The notes below the pieces were generated by a model that worked only from the letters and a program-made list of their open reading frames with translations, was not told the DNA's origin and did no database searches. A program made the position numbers and the translations under genes. Positions 1-5,918 of a stretch of 10,459 nucleotides of DNA are shown piece by piece; within the stretch, counting starts at the first letter, position 1; every line of letters begins with the position of its first letter. Origin of the DNA: Moraxellaceae bacterium (GTDB lineage: Bacteria; Pseudomonadota; Gammaproteobacteria; Pseudomonadales; UBA3067); NCBI GenBank assembly GCA_002401525.1, contig NVTH01000030.1, positions 6,938-17,396 of the forward strand, read 5' to 3'.

Positions 1-1
1 G

Positions 2-313
2 GGCTTCGATGTAATAAGGCAAACCGAGTCCATATTTATATATAACAATGGCAGCGGCATCTTCGATCCATTTTTTGGCGCCACTGAGATGCAGGCATTA
101 GATGATAACCGAACGCTTGCCCTTACCACCATGGCGACTCGATTTTCCTCTTCCGCCCCTTGGATTATTAGATTACTCGTTAAACATTACCCCATTATCG
201 ATTTAACCTCAGCGGTAGGCACAGTGATGGTGATGTCGGAACAACAGGGCCAATGGATTGTTGATCAGGCCCTTAAAAAAAGCCAACTGTCATCGCTGGA
301 ATTATCTCATTAA
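2..313 (+). CDS. C-terminal part of an unrecognised protein (partial)
   Basis: The frame is open from base 2 to a TAA at 311-313, giving about 103 residues that enter from outside the window. The first ATG inside (89) follows GGCGCCACTGAG and has no Shine-Dalgarno sequence, so I read this as the tail of a longer gene rather than a 74-residue protein. The visible segment is mixed hydrophobic and polar, with a stretch near PWIIRLLVKHYPIIDL and a Gln/Lys/Ser-rich end. I see no lipobox, no convincing membrane helix and no catalytic motif. I do not recognise the family and assign no function. No clear rho-independent terminator follows; the only dyad nearby is a weak AAGCA/TGCTT pair around 355-372. 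Confidence 0.5.
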   Translation, partial: GFDVIRQTESIFIYNNGSGIFDPFFGATEMQALDDNRTLALTTMATRFSSSAPWIIRLLVKHYPIIDLTSAVGTVMVMSEQQGQWIVDQALKKSQLSSLELSH

Positions 314-494
314 TGACGCTTTGTTTTATTTTTGGCGATTCCCGAGGGTGGCTTAAAAGCACTGCATTGCTTAAACCGTGGTATTTATTGACTATTATTG
401 AGGCTCTTATTTTCGTACTATAGGCAACTTAATAATTGCATGCCTAATGAATTAATTAAACACCCTTATTCGAAAATCAGTCAAGGAATTGAAA
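314..494 (+). promoter_or_regulatory. Upstream region of the small barrel gene; promoter not resolved
   Basis: This 181-bp AT-rich spacer must carry the promoter of the OmpA-like gene, but no hexamer pair is well spaced. TTGACT at 388-393 is a good -35 match, yet the best -10-like sequence, TACTAT at 416-421, lies 22 bp away, which is too far for sigma-70. The AAGGA at 483-487 is a good ribosome binding site, seven bases before the ATG at 495. No terminator for the preceding gene is evident. Confidence 0.3.
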
Positions 495-1046
495 ATGAAA
501 CGAGTGATCACCCCACTACTACTGGCCAGCAGCTTAATGGTTAGCCTGCCTCTTTTTGCCGATAACGGTGTCGCCAACGATATTAAAGTATCCCGACCAG
601 ATTCCAGCTTCGGAAACCTCTACCTCGGCGGCAGCATCGGCCAAGCGAATTATAATGAAATGGACGATTCTGATATTGGCTTTAATTTATTTTCAGGGAT
701 CGAATTAAATGAATTTATTTCTGCAGAATTGGGTTGGGTTAATTTTGGCGAGGCTGAAGAGGACGACGACACGGTGGAGGCATCAGCGTTCTATCTCGCC
801 ATCCTAGGCTCTGTAGAGCTTCAAAGCGATTTTAGTCTATTTGGGAAGCTTGGCTTTTCGAGCTGGGATGCTGATTTTGATAACAACATAGACTCTTACA
901 GCGAATCCGGAAGCGATGTGCTATTTGGCTTAGGGGCCAACTATCAATTCAACGGCCATACCAGCGTGAAGTTTGCGATCGATCAATACGCCCTCGGTGA
1001 TGAAGACGTGACTATGTTTACGGTCGGCTTTAAATACACGATTTAA
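495..1046 (+). CDS. Small OmpA-like outer-membrane beta-barrel protein
   Basis: The product is a 183-residue exported protein. Residues 1-22 form a signal peptide with a basic start, a Leu/Ser-rich core and a likely cut after LFA. The mature part shows the alternating pattern of a small eight-stranded barrel: NLYLGGSIGQANY near the start, then ISAELGWVNFG, FSLFGKLGFSSW, DVLFGLGANYQF and the final MFTVGFKYTI. This fits the OmpA-like transmembrane / porin-family beta-barrel group, with no C-terminal peptidoglycan-binding OmpA domain. Acidic clusters such as EEDDDT (about 89-94) probably sit in surface loops. The last residue is Ile, not the usual terminal Phe. The frame also offers a TTG at 489, but AAGGA at 483-487 is spaced correctly only for the ATG at 495. 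The gene stands alone and is closed by a terminator. Its ligand or role cannot be read from sequence. Confidence 0.85.
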   Translation: MKRVITPLLLASSLMVSLPLFADNGVANDIKVSRPDSSFGNLYLGGSIGQANYNEMDDSDIGFNLFSGIELNEFISAELGWVNFGEAEEDDDTVEASAFYLAILGSVELQSDFSLFGKLGFSSWDADFDNNIDSYSESGSDVLFGLGANYQFNGHTSVKFAIDQYALGDEDVTMFTVGFKYTI

Positions 1047-1059
1047 GCCAAACATTTCT

Positions 1060-1080
1060 GAACTGGACATTAACCAGTTC
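1060..1080 (+). repeat. Hairpin preceding the terminator
   Basis: GAACTGG (1060-1066) and CCAGTTC (1074-1080) form a perfect 7-bp stem around a 7-base loop, ending three bases before the A-run of the terminator. It could aid termination or protect the 3' end of the barrel mRNA. Confidence 0.55.
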
Positions 1081-1083
1081 AAT

Positions 1084-1111
1084 AAAAAAGCGGGCCGAAG
1101 CCCGCTTTTTT
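1084..1111. terminator. Bidirectional rho-independent terminator
   Basis: GCGGGC (1090-1095), loop CGAA and GCCCGC (1100-1105) form a stable hairpin with six A's on the left and six T's on the right, so it has a U-tract in both directions. It lies between the convergent barrel gene (stop at 1046) and lpoB (stop at 1148) and should end both transcripts. Confidence 0.93.
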
Positions 1112-1147
1112 ATTTGTGTCTTTCCATTACTATCGTTCTAGGTTCTT

Positions 1148-1759
1148 TTAGAAACCAAACATCTTCTTTTTAGCCGACTTACGAATTTCTTTCTCATCGG
1201 ACCATTCAATAATCCCCGTTTCCACGTGCATTACTTTCATGGTGAATTTATAGTAAACGTCCTTGGTCTTACTGTCCCGTTTTACAATACTGGACAAGTT
1301 ACCGTACATCATATACTCCGCACCAATTTGACGGCCCATGTTCATCTTCGAAGACTCACTCACCATGCCACTTTCATTTTGGTAATTCAGTTGCTTTTTA
1401 ATCGACGCAACTTTGGTCATATCAACAAAGCGAAATTTACCGGACCGTAAAATCCGGCTAGAAATAGTATCAGTCACTGATTCAGTATCGATATGCTCTG
1501 AAGTTTTATTCTTAATAGTATCGACGAACATAACCGGGCGTCGCTTGCTGGTCACATCAACAATAGGTGGGAAAGTAAGCAGCGAATCCACCATTTTCTC
1601 TGCAATCATTTGTAAATCAGTGGACCCAAACTCCGTGGTGGTGGTTTCGACTGCAGACGCATCACCGTAACTCACGCCAGTGCTCGAGCAACCGGAGATT
1701 CCAGCTACCGCGAGAGTCGCACTTAAAGCAATAGGAAGTAATTTACTAGGTATTTTCAT
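1148..1759 (-). CDS. lpoB: LpoB-like outer-membrane lipoprotein, penicillin-binding protein activator
   Basis: The product is a 203-residue lipoprotein. A signal peptide ends in a lipobox, ISG-Cys24; Ser at +2 predicts Lol sorting to the outer membrane. The folded domain (about 50-195) belongs to the LpoB/CsgG type. It resembles E. coli LpoB in the FVDTIKNKTSEHIDT segment (about 78-92), the ISSRILRSGKFRFVD helix-strand (about 99-113), GAEYMMYGNLSS (147-158) and the closing TGIIEWSDEKEIRK (181-194). In E. coli, LpoB contacts PBP1b from the outer membrane and stimulates its transpeptidase. The tether from Cys24 to the domain is only about 25 residues and has no proline, unlike the long Pro-rich E. 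coli linker. The start ATG (1759-1757) has AAGGA upstream within the end of ycfL, and the two genes overlap as ATGA, suggesting translational coupling. The family call is firm; the PBP1b partner is inferred. Confidence 0.9.
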   Translation of the reverse strand: MKIPSKLLPIALSATLAVAGISGCSSTGVSYGDASAVETTTTEFGSTDLQMIAEKMVDSLLTFPPIVDVTSKRRPVMFVDTIKNKTSEHIDTESVTDTISSRILRSGKFRFVDMTKVASIKKQLNYQNESGMVSESSKMNMGRQIGAEYMMYGNLSSIVKRDSKTKDVYYKFTMKVMHVETGIIEWSDEKEIRKSAKKKMFGF

Positions 1760-2163
1760 TTTAGTTCCTTAACATTAATTTTATAGGATGTGACGGTTGG
1801 ATTGGGCGCAACTGCTTGCATGTTGATAGTGGACTTCCCAGACAAGGTGACCGGGGTCCAACTACGAGCCCCCTTTTCTACTTCGAAATTATCAGCGTCA
1901 TACCAAGAAAAACGGTATTGAATTTTTTTATTCGTGCTGGTCAAATTTGCAAGAACGGCGCTGACTTCCAATACTCCTGTCGATCTACGCGTATTCATTT
2001 GTTGAATAATGACCTTATTCGCCAAAGATTCATTATGAAGCACCAAGTGTTTAGCATACTCAGGCGCCACATTAGGGCTACCAGTCGCTTCAATGCCCGA
2101 AGTTGTGCAACCTTGAATAAGCAACGCGCCGCAGATTAGTCCAAAGATTAATGTCTTACTCAT
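1756..2163 (-). CDS. ycfL: YcfL-family (DUF1425) outer-membrane lipoprotein
   Basis: The product has 135 residues. The lipobox is LIQG-Cys19, with Thr at +2, so outer-membrane retention is expected. The body matches the YcfL/DUF1425 family: VSAVLANLTSTNKKIQYRF followed by SWYDADNFEVEKG corresponds to the E. coli YcfL segment VHYRFYWYDARGLE, and the later half has the expected beta-sandwich pattern ending at VTSYKINVKELK. The function of YcfL is unknown. In E. coli ycfL also lies directly upstream of lpoB, so the conserved pairing suggests an accessory role around LpoB. The frame can begin at a GTG at 2175, but a GGTGGG Shine-Dalgarno overlaps that codon and sits seven bases before the ATG at 2163, which I prefer. 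Its TGA stop overlaps the lpoB ATG. Confidence 0.87.
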   Translation of the reverse strand: MSKTLIFGLICGALLIQGCTTSGIEATGSPNVAPEYAKHLVLHNESLANKVIIQQMNTRRSTGVLEVSAVLANLTSTNKKIQYRFSWYDADNFEVEKGARSWTPVTLSGKSTINMQAVAPNPTVTSYKINVKELK

Positions 2164-2216
2164 TCTTTTACCCACCTAATTCTGATTACAGTTAAATGAC
2201 CTCGAGTTTTGAGGGA

Positions 2217-3638
2217 TTATAAAGTGATAGCACGTGTATGCAAGGTTTTACCCGTACCCACCACTCTCAAAATAGTCTTTTTTCCTGGCACTATTTTAAT
2301 GGCAATAACCTCTGAGGCAGAGCCATCACCGATCCTAATATTGCGTTCTCCTGCAGCCAAAACGCCTCGATAGATTTGCGCGTCATTCGGCAAGGTCAGC
2401 CAGCTACGTAGATCAGCGCGCTCGGTAGCGATATTGAATATCGTCGCAGCTATTTTTCCCGGAGTCCCTAATTGCTCCCCGGCTTTATCTGCAGCCTCTT
2501 TTTTAGCCACTATCCTTAAAACTTGACGCACTAGCATCCCTGGCAAATCCTCCTGTAACGCTTTAGTTGCCAGCGCTTGAACGTAGACAATCGGGCTGGT
2601 GGCGCCTAATGCCTGATTATTGGAAATATCTCTTATAGTCAAAGCAGGCGTTGATTTCCACTTCCCAGAATAGGTAGGAAATGCCACCGAATGAATGCCT
2701 TTATGGGTAGGAATTGACACTTTAATTTCTTCTTTAACCGGCGCGAATCCTTGCTCATAAAATACAATTAACTCACCCCCATTGCTCACAGGCGGTACAT
2801 CCTTCGCCTTAAATTGCTTTTTAAACCGAGCTAGATCCTCTCTCATCCCCAAGCTCTTTGCCAGCCGAATCACATCCACTTGAAGGTATGGGTTATCAGG
2901 AAAAATTTCTAAGGCTTTCTTATAGTCAATATAGGCGTCATTGTCTTTGCCTTCGAGCTCCCACATCACTCCTGACGCGTAAAATGTGTAGGCATTTTGA
3001 AACGAATTTTTGACCCGATCAGAAACACTATTTAACTGCGAAAAGGCTGACATAAAGCTTTTTTTCTGATTCGCTGGCTGCTGCTGTTTTTGCTTCTTTT
3101 TAGCTAGCTTATCCAACTCTTTAGCATGTCGCCTTAAAGCCAATTGCTGCTCTTCATTGGCTCGTCGCACCTCCACTAAAGCACCTTGCAAATCATTATC
3201 AAAAAGATAATTCATGGCTTGAAAATGATATAGGAAGACATGCTCGTATGACTCCCCCACATAAGGGATGGCATTATCATTGGTAAACAACGAAGCTGCT
3301 TTCGAACCGGCACTCGACGCGTTAATGACTGCCTTCTGCTCTAGGGCAGAGATTGCTTCTTTAGCATGCAAATAGTCTTCCCTGCTTATTTTTGATTCAT
3401 TGCCAATCTGAGCCGTTCTACCTCGCTCCATAAGATAAAGAATTTTGTCCGCGCCATGCCTCTTCTTATCAAGTTTATCGGTCGCCAATTGGATTTGTTT
3501 CGCTTCAATCTGCTGCTTAATAGTACTGGCTTGTTTAGGGTAAGGCATAAAAACAGAAGTCACCGCACAACCACTTAAGAAAAAAGCAAGCGTGCTTGCA
3601 ACCATGATTTTTCGAGCATAGCGAAACTTTAGATTCAT
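2217..3638 (-). CDS. COG3014-type lipoprotein with TPR-like region
   Basis: The product is a 473-residue lipoprotein. Its signal peptide ends in FLSG-Cys24 with Ala at +2, predicting outer-membrane anchoring. A conserved helical block, YVGESYEHVFLYHFQAMNYLF (about 126-146) followed by ALVEVRRANEEQQ, is typical of the COG3014 family of uncharacterised lipoproteins. A Lys/Gln-rich, probably coiled stretch follows (about 172-195), then a TPR-like helix pair, FYASGVMWELEGKDNDAYIDYKKALEIFPDNPYLQ (about 219-253). The C-terminal half is beta-rich with ELIVFYEQGFAPVKEEIKVSIP (about 289-310) and ends in a strand-rich tail. No enzymatic motif is visible. The frame includes a TTG four codons earlier, but the ATG at 3638 has GGA seven bases upstream. 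The gene is separated from ycfL by 53 bp without a terminator, so the two are probably co-transcribed. Biochemical role unknown. Confidence 0.85.
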   Translation of the reverse strand: MNLKFRYARKIMVASTLAFFLSGCAVTSVFMPYPKQASTIKQQIEAKQIQLATDKLDKKRHGADKILYLMERGRTAQIGNESKISREDYLHAKEAISALEQKAVINASSAGSKAASLFTNDNAIPYVGESYEHVFLYHFQAMNYLFDNDLQGALVEVRRANEEQQLALRRHAKELDKLAKKKQKQQQPANQKKSFMSAFSQLNSVSDRVKNSFQNAYTFYASGVMWELEGKDNDAYIDYKKALEIFPDNPYLQVDVIRLAKSLGMREDLARFKKQFKAKDVPPVSNGGELIVFYEQGFAPVKEEIKVSIPTHKGIHSVAFPTYSGKWKSTPALTIRDISNNQALGATSPIVYVQALATKALQEDLPGMLVRQVLRIVAKKEAADKAGEQLGTPGKIAATIFNIATERADLRSWLTLPNDAQIYRGVLAAGERNIRIGDGSASEVIAIKIVPGKKTILRVVGTGKTLHTRAITL

Positions 3639-3655
3639 CACTTTATCCAATATCA

Positions 3656-3670
3656 GGCGTTTTATACGCC
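3656..3670 (-). promoter_or_regulatory. Inverted repeat in the leader of the COG3014 gene
   Basis: GGCGT (3656-3660) and ACGCC (3666-3670) form a perfect 5-bp dyad around TTTAT, 17 bases before the ATG at 3638. It could be a small operator or a leader hairpin near the ribosome binding site. Confidence 0.3.
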
Positions 3671-3687
3671 ATTATTAATTTATGTTG

Positions 3688-3714
3688 ATTTTATACACGA
3701 CGTTTCTCTATCAA
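3688..3714 (-). promoter_or_regulatory. Possible internal promoter before the COG3014 gene
   Basis: On the minus strand an extended -10-like TG-TATAAAAT spans 3697-3688. TTGATA at 3714-3709 is a fair -35 hexamer, but the spacer is only 13 bp to TATAAA or 15 bp to TAAAAT. With the 144-bp gap after the FlgT-like gene, this suggests the three lipoprotein genes may have their own promoter. The gap shows no terminator, so read-through is equally possible. Confidence 0.27.
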
Positions 3715-3782
3715 AAGTTCAAAAAGCAGAACTAACTCCCTTTCGAAAATTAATAGACCTTCCACTACATCAATCTAGAACC

Positions 3783-5030
3783 TTACAACCCCCAGTTTAC
3801 AGGGGCGTCACTTGAGCCAGCAGTCAATTCCCGCTCAGGTGCTTCAGATGCTTTGCCGGCATCGCTTGCTCGACGGGTAATTGCATTCACGGCAAGATCT
3901 TTATATTGGCCAGAATCTACCACTAATTTAGCGATGCTGTACTTAGGCTTTACTTGGATTACTTCCAATTCAGCCACTTTACGGCCATCAATATCGATCT
4001 TCATACCGGTATCAGGATCAACGATCGATTCCCCGGAAGTAAATACTTCCATTATTTGCCCTTCACTCAATCTCTTACCGCCTTGATTTAATAAAATACT
4101 TTGGTCGCTGACCAACTTCATTATCTTAATCGGGTGAATAACATCCAAAACGTTGGTCACAATGCTCGACGACAATCCCTCCACAAATTCGGCCACCGCG
4201 TCTTGTTCCTTCGCTGACTGATGTTTATAGGTGACTGTATCGGACCACATTACTTTCTCAGTCGCAGCCTCCACCACCGTGTAATACAAATCAATGGTCG
4301 ATTCAACACTAGTACTTTTCATGCCGTAATAATCTTTATTACTCCTGCTGAAGTCGAGCTGATAAATCTTGCCTAGCACAATAAAGTCCGCGCCTAATTT
4401 TTGACCTAACCGACTCGCCTCAACCGACGATACTTTATCTGACTTCCACAAAGCCCGCTCTTTACTCATTTGCCTATCAAACGAACGATTAAGAACAGCA
4501 AACTTGCCGGACTGATTCAACTCGCTGCCAATACTGTCAGAAATTCGATTGGTGATATTATCAAGCACCAAATTAGTGCTATAGCGAAGAATCTTATTAG
4601 GAAGGACATCGAAGGGGAGCACCGCAATGCTTTTACGCGTATCGTTTTTAGGGCCCGCCGTTTTATAAACGGGAACGGTCACCAAGGCGACCACTTGCCA
4701 TTGATCTTCGCCTTTGGCAGGTTTTTTTACTTCCACTATTTCGTAGGTCTTTATCCAGCCTTTCGACTTAACGTAGATATCCGTATCCACTTCCTGATGC
4801 GCAACGATTGAGTATCCCACGGCACTAACGCTCGCGGAAATATCCGAACGCAACACCCTCTCAGTGCCTACTTCTAACCCCCTTACTTGCCGAACCGCGT
4901 CCAACAACGCCGCAGACAATGCTTCTTGGTAACTGCCCCCATAACCGGTAGTGCGTTTTTGCTCGTCGGTAGTCGCGGCCCACAGTGGAGAACAGATCAG
5001 AAGAATTAATGTTAAAAATATTTTTTTCAT
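3783..5030 (-). CDS. FlgT/CsgG-like periplasmic protein
   Basis: The product has 415 residues. A classical signal peptide, MKKIFLTLILLICSPLWA, precedes Ala19; there is no lipobox, so it should be soluble in the periplasm. Three parts are visible. Residues 25-125 resemble the FlgT N-terminal domain (GGSYQEALSAALLDAVRQVRG, then a beta-rich stretch ending VALVTVPVYK). Residues 133-295 are a CsgG/TolB-type domain (SIAVLPFD, IGSELNQSGKFAVLNR, GADFIVLGKIYQLDF, VVEAATEKVMWSDTVTY). Residues 300-386 resemble the small barrel of the FlgT C-terminus (EGQIMEVFTSGE, VAELEVIQVKPKYSIAKLV). A polar tail follows. FlgT builds the H-ring of Vibrio flagella, but no flagellar gene is nearby, so this is more likely a paralogue serving the lipoprotein cluster. 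The frame extends upstream to a TTG at 5195; I chose the ATG at 5030 because the signal peptide starts there, although its ribosome binding site is weak. Confidence 0.8.
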   Translation of the reverse strand: MKKIFLTLILLICSPLWAATTDEQKRTTGYGGSYQEALSAALLDAVRQVRGLEVGTERVLRSDISASVSAVGYSIVAHQEVDTDIYVKSKGWIKTYEIVEVKKPAKGEDQWQVVALVTVPVYKTAGPKNDTRKSIAVLPFDVLPNKILRYSTNLVLDNITNRISDSIGSELNQSGKFAVLNRSFDRQMSKERALWKSDKVSSVEASRLGQKLGADFIVLGKIYQLDFSRSNKDYYGMKSTSVESTIDLYYTVVEAATEKVMWSDTVTYKHQSAKEQDAVAEFVEGLSSSIVTNVLDVIHPIKIMKLVSDQSILLNQGGKRLSEGQIMEVFTSGESIVDPDTGMKIDIDGRKVAELEVIQVKPKYSIAKLVVDSGQYKDLAVNAITRRASDAGKASEAPERELTAGSSDAPVNWGL

Positions 5031-5186
5031 ATTAGAAGTCCGCATCCATTTTAAAGTTAACATCCGTACGTTGATGACGTTCAGTTCTTGCTTTAGATAT
5101 TGATTCGCTTGGTCTCGTTTTGGCTTTCTATTTTTGGTTTTCTTTGCAACCCAATTCATTAAATCTATTCGGTTAACTTTTAAGCA

Positions 5187-5224
5187 GGAGGACAAAATTA
5201 CTGAGTAAACTAGGCAGTTCCTCC
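5187..5224 (-). repeat. Inverted repeat GGAGGA/TCCTCC and short palindrome
   Basis: GGAGGA (5187-5192) and TCCTCC (5219-5224) are exact inverted copies 26 bases apart. Between them lies an 11-bp palindrome, TTACT-G-AGTAA (5198-5208). This is upstream of the FlgT-like gene and could be regulatory. Each element is short enough to occur by chance. Confidence 0.3.
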
Positions 5225-5240
5225 AATCACGCCGTTATGC

Positions 5241-5282
5241 TTTTAATTCTTTTTTAATTCTTTTTTAATTCTTTTTTAATTC
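5241..5282. repeat. 11-bp tandem repeat of phased A-tracts
   Basis: The unit TTTTTTAATTC occurs three times exactly (5250-5260, 5261-5271, 5272-5282) after a 9-bp partial copy (5241-5249). Runs of six T's recur every 11 bp, close to one helical turn, which is the classic arrangement for intrinsic DNA bending. The array lies 211-252 bp upstream of the FlgT-like start. It could bend an upstream promoter region, bind a nucleoid protein, or vary in copy number by slippage. Confidence 0.9.
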
Positions 5283-5291
5283 GAACAAAAG

Positions 5292-5314
5292 AAAAAGGTG
5301 CTTAAAAAAACACC
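5292..5314 (-). terminator. Leftward rho-independent terminator without an obvious gene
   Basis: Read on the minus strand, GGTGTTT (5314-5308), loop TTTT and AAGCACC (5303-5297) form a 7-bp stem with one G-T pair, followed directly by five T's (5296-5292), a C and four more T's. On the plus strand no T-run follows, so the signal works leftward only. No leftward gene lies between it and the rightward gene at 5919. It may end a small RNA or act as a leader attenuator for the FlgT-like gene. Confidence 0.55.
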
Positions 5315-5722
5315 CAATCAAAACCACGAACTGCACGATAAAAGTTTTATTCTCAATCTCAGTCAACGCTCTCAATTGAAAATAATGGCGAGCCCTAAGT
5401 AAAAACAAGAGCAATAAAAACTCAAATAAATTTAATAACTACCACTACTACTGTCTTTAATTATTAGCAATCTTAATTCATCTGTTCAAGAGAAAGCCAG
5501 TGGTAATATTCACAGTTGAGGATGAAGTCCTAAAACTATGAGCACCAAGTCCGCCGTGAATACTTTGGATAAGCATTTTAATTGCCCCAAAATCTCAGAT
5601 ACTTTCCGGTAAAGACTTGCTGCTAAAAACACCTGCACCAAGACTAAACTGCCCCTCAGGTAACGCCAAAAATACAAATAAATTACTTTATAATCAACGA
5701 CTTAATAAAAATAAATCTCAAA
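5315..5722. other. Non-coding AT-rich spacer with a dyad and a possible decayed sequence
   Basis: No gene is supported in this 408-bp stretch. TATTCAC (5507-5513) and GTGAATA (5556-5562) form a 7-bp dyad around 42 bases. An ORF of 24 codons starts at the ATG at 5538 and ends at 5610-5612, with no convincing ribosome binding site. On the minus strand, protein-like text in three different frames is broken by stops between about 5480 and 5690, which could be a relic of a coding or repeated element. A TATAAT at 5689-5694 on the plus strand has no partner -35. A TTG-initiated frame at 5617-5835 is Asn/Lys/Leu-rich and not believable as a gene. Confidence 0.4.
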
Positions 5723-5752
5723 TTAATCTGACCAGATTAGTTGTGTTACAAT
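5723..5752 (+). promoter_or_regulatory. Candidate promoter with overlapping palindromic operator
   Basis: TACAAT at 5747-5752 is a good -10. TTAATC at 5723-5728, 18 bp upstream, is a weak -35. A perfect 7+2+7 palindrome, TAATCTG-AC-CAGATTA (5724-5739), covers the -35 and most of the spacer, the usual place for a repressor or activator site. It would drive the barrel gene at 5919 with a leader of about 160 bases. Confidence 0.42.
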
Positions 5753-5759
5753 CGCGTTT

Positions 5760-5918
5760 TATTTACTTGAGTAGCGAGTTAGACTGCCGTTTTACACGAC
5801 ACGTAGAATGTCGACTTAGACTCAACTCAACTTAATTTCAGCAGGTTTCCTGTCGACTACAAACACATTTGCCCAACCCATAAACTTAGGCAATTTCGAA
5901 TTTTAGAAGGTCATTCGC
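5760..5918 (+). promoter_or_regulatory. Long 5' leader of the second barrel gene
   Basis: If the -10 at 5747-5752 is used, the mRNA has a long untranslated leader. It contains TTGAGT (5767-5772) facing ACTCAA further on (about 5820-5825), and two copies of TGTCGACT (from about 5809 and 5851). These could give secondary structure. AGAAGG at 5905-5910 is a good ribosome binding site, eight bases before the ATG. No known riboswitch consensus was recognised. Confidence 0.3.

Noticed and set aside
489..494. TTG start two codons before the OmpA-like ATG
   Set aside because: It overlaps the end of the Shine-Dalgarno region (AAGGA 483-487), leaving no room for a proper spacer; the ATG at 495 is spaced correctly.
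4470..4811. 113-codon rightward frame inside the FlgT-like gene
   Set aside because: It is antisense to a gene with a clear signal peptide and domain pattern, and its product has no recognisable features.
5241..5282. Tandem repeat as a CRISPR array
   Set aside because: The units are 11 bp with no unique spacers, and no cas gene is present.
5507..5562. TATTCAC/GTGAATA dyad as an integron attC site or known riboswitch
   Set aside because: The conserved GTTRRRY/RYYYAAC core sites of attC are absent and no known riboswitch consensus was recognised.
5617..5835. 72-codon rightward frame in the AT-rich spacer
   Set aside because: It starts with TTG without a ribosome binding site, has Asn/Lys/Leu-rich composition typical of random AT-rich DNA, and spans the candidate promoter and operator of the next gene.
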